Shown here piece by piece: positions 24,538 to 35,715 of a stretch of DNA of 64,000 nucleotides. Where the stretch lies: the NCBI RefSeq assembly GCF_023856365.1, contig NW_026042414.1, positions 124,001 to 188,000 on the forward strand, given 5' to 3'. The translations under genes and the position numbers were made by a program. The notes below the pieces were generated by a model, which was not told the origin of the DNA, did not search any database, and worked only from the letters and a program-made list of their open reading frames with translations. Origin of the DNA: Brienomyrus brachyistius. Its lineage: Eukaryota > Chordata > Actinopteri > Osteoglossiformes > Mormyridae. Position 1 is the stretch's first letter. Each line of letters begins with the position of its first letter.

Positions 24538-25542
24538 ACATGCTGCGTTTGATTATTTCACTCCAACTCGGACAAAAACGTCACGAAAAACATCACTTCC
24601 CATTAGAAACGCCTCTTTTATGACGTTAATGTCTGACAGAATCTTCTTGTCCGAGTTGCCCCTGTGACGTAATTTCAACATGGCGGCTTACACACTCAAC
24701 ATTAATTCTATTTTACAAATCCTTAAAAATGTTTATTTTGTTAAATTTATTATTATCCCATCCATCCATTTTCCAAACTGCTTATCCTACTGGGTCACGG
24801 GGGGTCCGGAGCCTATCCCGGAAGCAATGGGCACGAGGCTGGGAACAACCCAGGATGGGGGGCCAGCCCATCGCAGGGCACACTCACACACACCATGCAC
24901 TCTCACATGCATTCCTACGGGCAATTTAGCAAGTCCAATTAGCCTCAGCATGTTTTTGGACTGTGGGGGGGAACCGGAGTACCCGGAGGAAACCCCACGA
25001 CGACATGGGGAGAACATGCAAACTCCACACACATGTGACCCAGGCGGAGATTTGAACCTGGGTCCCAGAGGTGTGAGGCAACAGTGCTAACCAGTGCACG
25101 ACCATACCGCCCATTTATTATTATTATTATTTATAATTATTAGTAATTATTAATGTAATTGCACGTGTTCGATTTAGAGAATACCATATTGTGACCGTAA
25201 ACAGTATCCTAACATGCAATATCAGATTTTTACCAGACTTGTTAGTGTTTTTGGTTTGTTTGTAGTTTGTTTGCCTCTCGAAAAAAGAATATCGCTATGA
25301 ATGTACTAAAATACTTTATAAAGCTTTTAATGTGGTTTGACTAGTTCCTGTTTCTTGTTTATTTGTCTGAAATAATAATCTTACTCCATAACTGCTAAAA
25401 TATAAAGCAACAACACAGCAGCGTATTCATGGAGGCAGCCATGTTTGTTCCGAGTTGTGCTAGCTTGAACGGGAGATTGTTGGATGTGATGTCACCCAAT
25501 TTGGAATTTCCAAGTTCCGAGAGAAAAACGAACGCACCACAA
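24538..25542. mobile_element. ~1-kb insertion in copy C with TGCGTT ends, carrying a SINE
   Basis: Copies A and B run uninterrupted across this point, so the block is a later insertion. Its ends TGCGTTTGATTATTTC and GAGAAAAACGAACGCA form an imperfect inverted repeat. No transposase is present. A SINE lies within, giving three layers of nesting. Confidence 0.6.
24757..25112 (-). repeat. tRNA-headed teleost SINE, copy 3
   Basis: Full length, reverse orientation: tail CCATCCATCCATTTTCC first, head ACGACCATACCGCC last. ATTTATTATTA occurs on both sides as a likely target duplication. A translated frame here (24680-25090) is only SINE sequence. Confidence 0.88.
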
Positions 25543-26356
25543 GACTCTGGCTGGAAATTTCTACAATAGAGCCATTTAGTTATTTCTAGAAAAATATTTA
25601 GAGCCAATGACCTGATGTCATTGTAACACAGGTCACTGTCCGTGGTGCTGAATTCTCTACTTGATGGGCTGGTGCTGAATGAATATGACAGCTGGCCAAC
25701 ATGTCTGTGTGCTTCCACTGACTGGCACCCAGACATATAATGACTTTTAACAATGAGGAGGGAAACGTCCAGACAGGAAATTAGTCAACAGTAATCACAT
25801 ATAGTTCTCATTTATCATGATGTAAAATTCAAAAACCTTTTTTTTATTATTAAGGGATAAATGTAATTGAGTTTTAATGTATCCTTTCCGCTCTTAAAAT
25901 CGCAAATTATTTCTGACTATTAATCTGCACATTTTAATAATTTCATTAATATTACCTAATTGGTTTGTCTTTTTTATTAAATTTTAAAACTAGCTGTACA
26001 ATTGTTGATGTTGTTGCTGTTCTGAATGTCATTGGCCTGTTGCCTTACGTCTGTCTAAACATGAGTGAGGGGATGGATGCACTATTCTATGGGGGCCTCT
26101 GTAGAGAATAAATGATCCTAATTTTATATTGAGAGAGATGGTTAATTCCTTTTTAATCCATACTGCGTTCAGAGCCCCTGTTCTGCCGTTGATCACTGCT
26201 GCATATCATCCCCAAACCAATGGCCTGGATGAGAAAACGAATGATGACATAAAATGGTAAGTCTGTTTTTGAGGTTGTTTTAGAACTGTGTGAGACAGGC
26301 TCTATTCTTTTAACATTACATCAGGAATTACTGATATTATTGACAATCAATCCCTT

Positions 26357-26570
26357 AATATACAGTATCTCACAAAAGTGAGTACACCCCACACATTTTT
26401 GTAAATATTTTATTATATCTTTTCAAGGGACAACGTTAAAGATATGAAACTCTGATAGAATGTAAAGTAATCAGTGTACAGCTTGTATAATGGTGTAAAT
26501 TTGATGTCCCCTCAAAATAACTCAACACACAGCCATTAATGTCTGAACTGCTGGCAACAAAAGTGAGATT
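26357..26570. mobile_element. Tc1/mariner terminal fragment
   Basis: TACAGTATCTCACAAAAGTG with GAGTACACCCC is the well-known terminus of a fish Tc1/mariner repeat, and GGCAACAAAAGTGAG near 26548 is its inner repeat. The other end and the transposase are missing. It lies inside copy C of the retroelement family. Confidence 0.7.
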
Positions 26571-27727
26571 AAAAATGATTTGTGGCAAGATCGGATCATG
26601 TGTGTTGAAGAGTTTCTTATGACTGACAAGTAGTTATTTAAAAACATATCTTGAAACAGCAAATTACATTGTTCTTAATGCTTTTAGAAAATGACTCTTT
26701 ATAATGATCTGTGAATAATAATAATTTGCTATGAATGTTTTTCCACTTCAGCTTTCCACAATTATTCTTCCCGATGAGAAAAGCTACGGCACGTTTTTTG
26801 ATGAAAAAAATAAAGTAGTTGAGACAATAAGCAACAACAGCTGAAAACATCTCCTAGTCACAGGAAAAACAGAAGCAGGCATGTGGTAAACGAATACAAA
26901 AGAGGTACCAAAACACAGTTTATCATGTTGGAGATGAGGCGCTTCTGTTCAACATGAGGAAGCGGGGACGGAAAGGAGGAAGAACGGAACCGGATTTTAC
27001 CGGACCTTATGTCATCCAGGCAATATGTGGCAAGCTGGTTACACTGTCTAATTCTGAAGGGGCAACTTTAAAGAACAAATACAATGTAAACCACATACAG
27101 AAGGAGCCAAACTGATGTCCCAAGTCAGGAATCACACAAGGTGCCAGAAGAGTATAAGACCAGTAAACCTCCCTCTAGCGCAGAGCTTCTGACAATCGAG
27201 AAGGATGCTGACAGTTGAAAAAAAACTCATGTCTGTGTGTTATGAAAGAATATCAATAAATGTTTCCGAAAGGGGATGACTCATTTGGTAATTATTTACG
27301 GCTTATGTTATGGCTGCCAATTTACAGTCTTTACTGAAGTCTGACTTCTTTTGAGTCACCTTTAATATAGATTGGACACTCTCTATGCAATGTGCAATAC
27401 TTACATAGATGGTAAATGTTTACCTGCTTGCACAGATGGATGATTAGGTAATTAGTGTAAGTGTGTGTGTGTGTTCAATCGCATGTATGTCCAAGGTCCA
27501 TAGTAAATAATATACACTGATCAAGAGATGCCCGAAAGTGGATAAAAGAGGACATTAGTGGGTGTATCACTTAGTGTAACGCGTGCAGGAAAATGAGCAG
27601 GACTGCAAGCCATATAATGACCCTTGTCTAGCTCTTAATACAGTATGCATACAGTGATGTATCTACAATGGACAGCTACTATGAGCAGATAGCACAGTAC
27701 AGGTGCTTATAAGATCTGTATGCTATT

Positions 27728-28073
27728 TCCATCCATTGTCCAAACCGCTTATCCTACTGGGTCGTGGGGGGTCTGGAGCCTATCCCGGAAGCAATGGGCA
27801 CGAGGCAGGGAACAACCCAGGATGGGGAGCCAGCCCATCACAGGGCACACTCACACACTATTCACTCATACATGCATACCTACGGGCAATTTAGTAACTC
27901 CAGTTAGCCTCAGCATATTCTCAGCATATTCTTGGACTGCGGGAGGAAACCCCACGACGACATGGGGAGAACATGCAAACTCCACACCCATGTGACCCAG
28001 GCAGAGACTCGAACCCGGGTCCCAGAGGTGTGAGGCAACAGTGCTAACCACTGCACCACCATGCCGCCCCCTG
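27728..28073 (-). repeat. tRNA-headed teleost SINE, copy 4 (left arm of inverted duplication)
   Basis: Reverse orientation, near full length, with CTCAGCATATT duplicated at 27909-27931. The head ends CACCACCATGCCGCCCC. Confidence 0.88.
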
Positions 28074-29086
28074 TATGCTATTTCATTCTATAAAAAGAAA
28101 CTTACTGTACTGTACAATAAAGTATTTCACCACTGCTTCTTCCTCAGCTCCCACTGTTTGCTAGCACATGCATCTTTTGATTTCTTAGTGCAATCTGTGC
28201 TTTATTTTTTTTTTGTGAAATGTAAGTGCAGTATCTGTTTATTAAGTGCTGTGGTTTAATATGTACATTATTATTTCAGTACTGTGTATACTGTCCTTAA
28301 TGTCTTGCCTCTCTCGTATAACTTGAGATACGCCCAAATTGACTTGCAACAAGTGGTCCTGGTTCCAAATGCGGAAGGCGATGGATACCTGTATTTTATA
28401 TGCTGTAGTGTGCTGGGTGTCAGACATTGCAATGCACCTTGCTTTGATCTTGACCTGTTAGATCAGAGGGAGGTAATCTTATCCAGAAAGGGCCACTGTG
28501 TATGATGGTTTTCACTGCAACTCTCTTAACAGCGAACCTAACAGTTATCCCAATACCTTGATCTTGCTAGCATATTTAAATGTGTACCTATTCAGGAATA
28601 GAGTGGTGAAGGCATTCAGAGGAGGACTGATGATTATCAGAGGGAACAAAGGGGCTGGGTACTTGTCAGTATCCAGTAGAACCACCAGACTCCTACACTG
28701 AATGGTTCTGGATGTGGCACAGACGTTAATCCCTCTGTATTAGGGGATCCGTCTCCAGTTTGTACTCTTCTAGTTAATAGGTAGATTATCAGGCAGTTTT
28801 TCACCCTAGTCCAGTACTCATTGACAGCCTAATACACCGTGTTTCAGTTTGTCTTGATAGTCAATACATGTCACAGGATGTACATTACTCTGATGGGCAG
28901 GCCCTCTTACATATGATGGAAATTGCAATACCTACTTTTGGCCACGAGATGGCAGCAAGAAAATAGAAAAATTATTTTCCCACGGTCTACTAGCAGCTTT
29001 TAGATGTTAATTCTTCATAAAAATAATTTGACTTGATCCAATGTATTTTTAATACAAACAATTACCACACAAAGCTGCTAGTTTCC

Positions 29087-29309
29087 TCCGGTTTCCCCCC
29101 ACAGTCCAAAAACATGCTGAGGCTAATTGGAGTAGCTAAATTGCCCGTAGGTGTGCATGTGTGAGTGAATGGTGTGTGAGTGTGAGCTGTGATGGGCTGG
29201 CCCCCCATCCTGGGTTCTTCCCTGCCTCGTGCCCATTGATTCCGGGATAGACTCCGGACCCCCTGTGACCCAGTAGGATAAGCGGTTTGGACAATGGATG
29301 GATGGAAAT
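29087..29309 (+). repeat. tRNA-headed teleost SINE, copy 5, head missing (right arm)
   Basis: It starts at CTCCGGTTTCCCCCC and runs to the tail ACAATGGATGGATGG. The truncation point is the inner edge of the right arm of the inverted duplication. Confidence 0.85.
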
Positions 29310-29841
29310 AGCATACAGATTAAGCACCTGTACTGTGCTATCTGCTTATAGTAGCTGTCCATTGTAGATACATCACTGTATGCATACTGTATTAAGAGCT
29401 AGATAAGGACAGTGGGTCATTATATGGCTTGCAGTCCTGCTCATTTTCCTGCACCCGTTACACTAAGTGATACACCCACTAATGTCCTCTTTCATCCACT
29501 TTCAGGCATCTCTTGATCAGTGTATATTACTTACTATGGACCTTGGACATACATGCGATTGGACACACACACACACACACACTTACACTAATTACCTAAT
29601 CAACCATCTGTGCAAGCAAGTAAACATGTACCATCTATATAAGTATTGTACATAGCATAGAGAGTGTCCAATCTATATTAAAGGTGACTCGAAAGAAGTC
29701 AGACTTTAGTAAAGACTGTAAATTTCTCAGCCATAACATAAGCCGTAAATAATTACCAAATGAGTCATCCCCTTTCGGAAACATTTATTGATATTCTTTC
29801 ATAACACACAGACATGAGTTTTTTTTCAACTGTCAGCATCC

Positions 29842-30317
29842 GATCCAAACGGGATTCCCATTTCCTTTCTGTGGGATCCAACAGAACACGGGCTGACCAT
29901 CAGTCAACATGTCTTCAACCGTGCAGGACAGGACCCAGTCCAGGCCAAACCTCACGGTGCTGGTGTTCATAAAAAAAATGTAAGGAACATGCAGCTGCAG
30001 CTCACACACAAACACAGTCCACAGCATCCAGAAAAAGGTCAGGCCTTTTTCTTCTTTAGCTGACTCCGCCCAGACCTCGCCCCCTTTCTGGGCGCCTCGC
30101 ACTATGCCTTTGAACTGGCCCTGCAGCTTGGCCCGTTTCCTGTTTCCCAATGCAAGTCATAAGATTCACCCGTAAATGATATTTTGAATCGGAACGATAT
30201 TTATTACTATTGTTTAGATTAAATATATAACGGTTTAATGATTGAATATAACTTGATATTGTTGTTTGTGTTGTTTAGTTTGAGGTTCTAGTTTCTGTCT
30301 TTATCCGCTTTCGTTTC
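29842..30317. other. Unassigned sequence upstream of the Brachyury-like exons
   Basis: A 105-codon minus-strand frame at 29833-30150 has no motif I can identify. No T-box exon is visible here or further left on either strand. Confidence 0.4.
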
Positions 30318-30319
30318 AG

Positions 30320-32307
30320 TAGGCAGCTGGTTCATCCCAGGCTCAGGGTCTCTCTGCTCTTCATCAAACCCACACCCCCAGTTTGGGAGCACCCTCTCCC
30401 TCTCCTCCCCCCACGGCTGTGACTGTTACTCCTCCTTGAGGAGTAACTGCTCCGCCCCCTATCCCAGCCCCTATACCCACAGGAGTGCATCACCCAGTGA
30501 GCCGCCGCCCTGCCTGTCCCCTCACACAAGCACACACTGAAATCATGGTCCTAAGCTCTCTGTGTGGGTCACCACGATAGTACAGCACACCGACGATTAC
30601 CCTCTGACTGAATCAGAATCAGCTTTATTTGGCCAAGTATGTTCACACATATTGGGAATAGTTAGACATTTAATCAAAATAATTAAGACAAGACATAAAC
30701 ATACAGTTCTGTTGATATGCGACGCATATAACCTCTGCATTCACAGCACTGCTTCAGTTATCGAAGAGCAAATTTCCAAAACTCACTCAGTCCGATAACC
30801 TAAAGTAATAAGTCATAATCCTCTTCATACGTTGCAGTAATGGGAATGAAATCTCACTCAGTGTTTATGTAATGGAGCAATGGAATTTCGTGAAATTTCC
30901 AAAAGTCCACAGAAATATTTAGAAAAACATTCCTGCAGACTGAGTTTTTGATATTTGCTTTTCAATTAACACAATTTTCTTCAGTCTGAGGTTTAACAGA
31001 ATTCAGCCATATGCTGTTCAAAAAAACTACACAGAACAAAAACAGAATGGACTTTACATCTGTCTGAAAGGAAAGTTGACACAGGCTGCAGCAGTGAACA
31101 AATCAATCAATGTATTAAAGTTAGGCATTAAGTAACTGGAGGCAGTATATACATAACATGATAACATGCCTTTTCTGTATTGACCATATTAAGGACGCTG
31201 TAACACTGCCCACCACATACCTGCTTCATTTATTGTTTTATACTTGCAGCTGCTTATTCAGACAGCTCGTCTACCTGTCTGTCCATGTTGCCCTCCCATG
31301 ACAACTGGTCCAGCCTACAGGTGCCGTCCCATTCCGGCATGTTACCCATGAGTCATAGCGGCACCTCCGGGAGCAGCTCCAGGTGAGCCCGTGCCTCCCC
31401 TCCCCCACCTGTCCCCATGCTGAGTCTCGGGCCCCCGTCTTCCCTCTTGTTCTCGCCTATACCCACATCCTGGCCTGTGTCTGCATCGTCTCACCTCGTT
31501 AACAGGACTTTCGCCTTCTTCTGTCCTGATCCATTCAGGCCCATCATTCTGGGACATGCTTTGATTTATTTCGCCATAGTTACTCTTTGTTTTCCTTTGT
31601 ACTTTGCACTCTACAAGTAAAATGAATAAAAAATAGGCATTATTTTGATATTGTTTTAGTACAGTGACACTAGTATATTTGTTGTTGTTTCCAGGCAACA
31701 CTGCATGCTGATTTAACGTCTTTCCTTAATCTCCACCCCATTGCTCACACACAGCCAGTATCCCAGTTTGTGGTCAATGAGCTCCTCCTCACTCACCCCA
31801 GTCTCCTAGTCCAGTGGAATGTCCAACAGCTTGGGCTCTCAGTTCCTGCGTGTCATGCCCGGCTCGTCCGCTCCTCCTGTGTGCCACGCCCCCTGATTAC
31901 CCACGTGTTTTCTCCCGATTTGTACCCAGCTGTATCTAGTTAATTTGCTCAGTCCTGTGTATTTCAGTCCGTGTCTTACCTGAGTCCAGTGTCTGTCATT
32001 GATGTTTGTATGCGTGAGATGTTTCCCCGTCCGCGCTTCCTAATTAAACTCCCGTTTTTGCCTGTCCGCTTGCTCCTTGCACGCCTTGCCCGCACGATCG
32101 CCTGCCTGCTTGTACCCGATCGTGACACTGCGCAGCTCTACAACTCATTACCCAGGGCTCTCGCACCCGGCCACAGTGCCCCTCTCAGGCTCCCCGCTGT
32201 ATGACAGCACTGCCCCATCGGAAGTTCATGAAGCCTCACAGTACGACGCCTCTCCCCACGCGCGCTTAGCCACCACCGGGACTCCCATCACTCCTCCTTC
32301 CCTGTAG
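30320..32307 (+). pseudogene. tbxt: Brachyury (T-box) C-terminal exons, disrupted copy
   Basis: Three exons encode the transactivation end of Brachyury, a T-box transcription factor of mesoderm and notochord. Exon A (30320 or 30323 to 30496) gives a Trp-Phe-Ile-Pro segment and then HPQFGSTLSLSSPHGCD and PYPSPYTHRSASP. Exon B (31250-31382) gives CLSMLPSHDNWSSLQVPSHS. Exon C (31755-32307, interrupted) gives SQYPSLWSMSS and, after a 277-bp insertion, SGSPLYDSTAPSEVHEASQY and TPPSL before TAG at 32305. Splice sites and phases fit (phase 1, then 2). Breaks: in-frame TAG at 31807-31809 and the insertion at 31851. The T-box DNA-binding exons are not in the window. Teleosts have two Brachyury genes; this may be a dying duplicate. 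Confidence 0.85.
31851..32127 (+). mobile_element. Solo-LTR-like insertion, copy 2, inside the Brachyury last exon
   Basis: It begins TGTCATGCCC and ends ATCGTGACA, with perfect 5-bp target duplications CTGCG at 31846-31850 and 32128-32132. These features, the size of 277 bp and the shared block with two other copies in the window fit a solo LTR of a Ty3/Gypsy-type element. A short-terminus MITE is the alternative. Confidence 0.75.
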
Positions 32308-33589
32308 GGCGGCGCACTTCCATTATTATTACAGTTTCTACTGTCACTCTGTTGCTTTTCCTGGTGCTGGACTTTTGACAGATAAATACATTATTTGTTG
32401 CATTCAGTGACAAAAGATTGGTCTGTTTAACACCCTCAGTCTCCACCCTATGAGCCCCTTGTTGGCGGCAGAATCAGGAAGATGTCGGAGAAAGCAGAGG
32501 TAAAGTGAATAGTCACCTCGACAATAATGTGAAAACCGCTAATGGTGATCATGCCTGTGTGGGTGAAATGGATCACCACAGTATAAGCGGATGATGATTA
32601 TAGACGATTTTTCCCTTTTTCTTTATGTCTGTTTACCATCTAATAGGCATTTTTTTTCTTTGGGATGCGTCTAGGTCAGATACGACCAAAATATTTTTCT
32701 CATTTCAGAAGTGAAAAAAAATATTGCTCTCAGATTCTGTTCAGTTGTAGTTTTTTAAAATAATGTACCTTGATTTGTGTTTGTTTAAAATGCCATTACC
32801 TGTTGCTTACTGGGCCGCTGAAAATGTCTGGCCCAGCTAAATTTCTTGGTTTAAAAATCTGGCCCAACTACTTTCCAGACCTGGACTAGCCCTACTGAAT
32901 CATACACTAATGTTATTCTGTTATGTGGGCTGTTGTGATAGGGAGATTTGCTGGATGCTGCACGACGGGTGGTGTCCCTGCTGCAGAATGCCCTGTCTGA
33001 AGCAGCACCTAGAGACAGTGAGGGTTGTTGTTATCACCTTAATATTGTATATACGCAATCTGTTATTTCTTAACTAATATAATTGTAAGGTATTCTTCTA
33101 ATATATTGTGCACAGCCAACAAAAAAGAGAAAAATGCAAAACCAAAGGAAGGCTTTCTTTTCTCTTAAAAGTCTTTTTTCTAAACCAACTGAGAGTCAGT
33201 TAGAGGGGTGTTCATTATCAGTATTGTTGCTGGCATTTCTGAAAATGTGCCAATTTTAGTCAAGTGGCTACTTTTCAAATGCAGTCCCTGGCCAAGATGA
33301 AGAAAGTTCATGAAGACTACATGATAATATTAAGCACTGACATAACAAACAACATTTTTTACATGCAAAATATACAGGAAATATACACTGCAACAGGCTA
33401 GGATAGACAAATAACCAAATACACTTGCAAGCCTGACCACTTTAGACCCCAGATTAGAAAATTGGTGAATGAGCATATATTTTTTCCAAGTTTTGTTTTG
33501 CTTTCAAGTTCTCACAAATAAAAAAAAAAAAAAGATTTTCCCACTATAGCCAGATCCAGTTTCTGTGGGGGGCGGGGGGGGGGTGACAA
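32308..33589. other. No gene recognised
   Basis: Presumed 3' flank of the Brachyury relic, then AT-rich sequence. A poly-A and poly-G tract lies near 33520-33580. No motif-bearing frame. Confidence 0.5.
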
Positions 33590-34434
33590 TTTGTAGTAAT
33601 AACTATTTCCTGCTGAAAACCACTGGTAAACTATCCACATGTCTCTGAATATCTGTGAGTCCCGAGACCTCCATGACAGATAGATATAAGTTGCTAGTGT
33701 TGATCGGCAGGAAATCTTCTCCAAAGCCCCACCACCACCTCACACCAATCCACCCAGGGTTTACTCCAAATAAATTTGCTGGTAATACAAACCGGATCAA
33801 CTTGTGGTTTGTGTCCACGTGTACTAGAGACAAAGGCCCTGGTACATTCTGCGTACAACACAGCCAAGACTTGACAACCTTTATATGATGCGCATGGAAT
33901 CAACCCTATGCATGGAGGCTGCAACTCTTCTCCACCGAACCCTGTAGCCCATTGACTGCAGCCTGCATTGACTATCCTGTAGCCTGCATTTGGTAGATCA
34001 TTCTTGACAGAAGAAACCAAATTGTCAAGTTCCCTAACACAGAGCTCATACTCTTTTATTCTTCTTAAGATTGTTCTTCTTGAAACACCCATCAGTGTGG
34101 CTATGCAAGGCACAGGAAGTTGAGTATGGAGCATTTCTTTCAAACATTGTTCTTCAATCAAAATCTTGGGTCGTCTATTGGTGGCAGCGACTTCCTGTGT
34201 GACACATGGGGCTGGACGTTCCAGATGTGCCCTCACAAGGTCAAAGAGCTCTTGCAAAGCCAGGGTGATAGCAGGAGGTACTTCAATGTGATTAGACAGG
34301 GCCTGCAGAAGATACAGCTCCTGATGACAAAGGAACTCCAGGTAATCCAAATTTAGTGGAGTCGCGCTGAATCCTATTTCTATTTTATGCAGAAGACTTT
34401 CGAGAAGGTGGTATCTGAGCTGTTCACAGAACAA
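33590..34434 (-). pseudogene. Integrase-like (rve family) gene relic
   Basis: Minus strand. The open segment 34434-33694 contains an HTH-like stretch (PVPCIATLMGVSRRTILRR, near residues 107-125) and VRELDNLVSSVKNDLPNAGY. After a frame change come SLVHVDTNHKLIRF (first catalytic Asp region, 33830-33790) and, with the core deleted, IFRDMWIVYQW near 33620-33650. From memory this order matches a multi-copy fish family with an integrase-type catalytic domain. There is no ATG at the upstream end, so the open part is probably an exon. Most of the catalytic core is gone. Confidence 0.65.
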
Positions 34435-34984
34435 ATTATAGTTAATGAGGTGTCAAGATCTTGTCTCTGATCCACACACTAGGCCTACCATTCAAAAGTT
34501 TTAATTATGAAAATGAAATGTTTTTGTTTTGTGAGGTGCTTGTTCATGTATGATGATGTAGTGGCTGCTCTGTTTGACCGTGGTAAACCTTTTCACAAAC
34601 AATATAAGTGAAGAAGTATGACATTAGATCTAAGGACCAGAGTATAATAAAGTTAAATAAAATCCATCAAAAACACTTACTCAGTGGAGATTCCAATGTA
34701 GTAGGCAGACAACTTTATGGCTTTAATAATGAGTGTATTTAGCAGCTACAAGGACAAAAGATATTATAAACCTCTCCATTTTAATGCTAATTTAATAAAC
34801 ATTAACAGATAGCACTTAAGGTGGTTTCGCCTATAGTCTGCTAACACTAACCCGAGAACTAATATCTGAGGAGCGTTCTTCCCAGGATTTGAATTTATTA
34901 AATTGGTTTTGTGATGTTGTATTAAGAAATTTTATTCACAATGCAATTTACCGTACATTGGCCCATTCTTTTATATACGGTAAG
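34435..34984. other. No gene recognised
   Basis: AT-rich, no motif-bearing frame. It may be intron or 5' flank of the integrase-like relic. Confidence 0.45.
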
Positions 34985-34989
34985 ACGAA

Positions 34990-35200
34990 GCGGGAAATTC
35001 GAGCGAGCGAGTGCTGTGCAGACGCGAGCGCGTAGAGGGGATGGGTTTTCAGCACTCGAGCACACGCACGCGCGTGGTTCGACTTTTGGCCCTAATTTAA
35101 CGGCGAGCGAGTGAGTGAGTGCTGTGCAATCGCGAGCGCGTAGAGAGCATGGATTTTCTGTTTTTATGCGCACGACTTTTGGCACTAATTTAACGCCATA
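34990..35200. repeat. Imperfect tandem duplication, unit about 100-115 bp, CpG-rich
   Basis: Two units share the ordered blocks GCGAGCGAGTG, GTGCTGTGCA, GCGAGCGCGTAGAG, ACTTTTGGC and CTAATTTAACG. The first unit is longer by the CACACGCACGCGCG segment. The GC-rich, CpG-rich composition stands out against AT-rich flanks. Confidence 0.75.
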
Positions 35201-35323
35201 GAAATGTGTGTTTAAAAGGGGAGGAGATCGGGTTGCAGCGCTGGTGTGAGCGGTTTCTCCGGGCAGTTCGCTCGAGGCTAACGTGGCTTTGGGAACGTGG
35301 TGCACCCGTCACCCATGCCAGGG

Positions 35324-35448
35324 AAGAAATCAAAACCGAAATGCTAGGAATATGGACTTCATCTTACGTCAAGCGTTTTCCCCTCCATTGACGCCCATAA
35401 AGAAAAGGCTTAAAGTCCATATTCCTAGCATTTCGGTTTTGATTTCTT
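35324..35448. repeat. Perfect 36-bp inverted repeat with 53-bp loop
   Basis: Arm 1 (35324-35359) starts AAGAAATCAAAACCG. Arm 2 (35413-35448) is its exact reverse complement, ending CGGTTTTGATTTCTT. The pairing stops sharply at both ends. A GT donor-like GTAAGT follows at 35454. A transcript would form a strong hairpin. Confidence 0.9.
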
Positions 35449-35569
35449 GTCAGGTAAGTCTTTATGGCCAGATACATTCGCGAGAAATTTGGTGATTTGT
35501 GGTGACTGTTTTAATACATTAAGTTGCGTTACGCATTTTCACATTAAGCGTTTTAGAATGTCCCGTGGC

Positions 35570-35715
35570 AGGTATCCCCTTCTATTGCCCTAGGGAGGGT
35601 TGTAACCCTCGTCTGTATATTAATAAAGAATAATCCTTCTATTCCTGTCTCATGTATCTGGACCTCCCCAGCAATTTAACGAAATTTGGTGGCAGCGGTT
35701 ACAAGTGAACCCGTT
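35570..35715 (+). mobile_element. LTR-like 3' end with possible primer-binding site
   Basis: TTAATAAAGAATAATCC (polyadenylation-like) near 35619 is followed by CTGGACCTCCCCAGC. TTTGGTGGCAGCGGTTAC begins at 35689; the TGGTGGCAGCGG form is typical of the position just after an LTR in fish Ty3/Gypsy elements. I cannot define the LTR start, and no coding region follows. Confidence 0.4.

Larger units (their letters stand above)
23265..27115 (+). mobile_element. Retroelement relic, copy C: gag-like and integrase pieces
   Basis: A gag-like stretch at 23395-23870 reads ELGDVASDLPDSRQNRPRYA and, after a gap, KVRQIKQEPGKF, matching the minus-strand fragment at 58.8 kb. The middle, 23884-26200, is the dispersed non-coding part shared with copies A and B. 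Integrase signatures follow: AYHPQTNGLDEKTNDDIK at 26198-26254, and a GPY/F-type C-terminus VGDEALLFNMRKRGRKGG with FTGPYVI at 26929-27010, ending in TGA at 27113. Protease, reverse transcriptase and the integrase Asp residues are absent. The tail resembles Ty3/Gypsy-type integrases. Three later insertions interrupt it. Confidence 0.7.
27203..29841. repeat. Large inverted duplication (arms about 0.75-0.87 kb, 1-kb spacer)
   Basis: The left arm 27203-28073 and the right arm 29087-29841 are reverse complements by eye apart from scattered changes. Both contain the same unique sequence joined to the same SINE, so the SINE was there before the duplication or the whole unit is mobile. The left arm abuts the integrase tail of copy C. 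The spacer 28074-29086 has no recognisable gene. Confidence 0.8.

Noticed and set aside
24680..25090. 136-codon plus-strand frame
   Set aside because: Almost entirely a reverse-oriented SINE; the same peptide recurs in the other copies.
29561..29582. CRISPR-like short repeats (AC runs and SINE tails)
   Set aside because: Simple microsatellite and SINE tail repeats in a vertebrate genome; no regular spacer structure.
29833..30150. 105-codon minus-strand frame as an upstream Brachyury exon or retroviral env
   Set aside because: Wrong strand for Brachyury, and no T-box or env motif in it.
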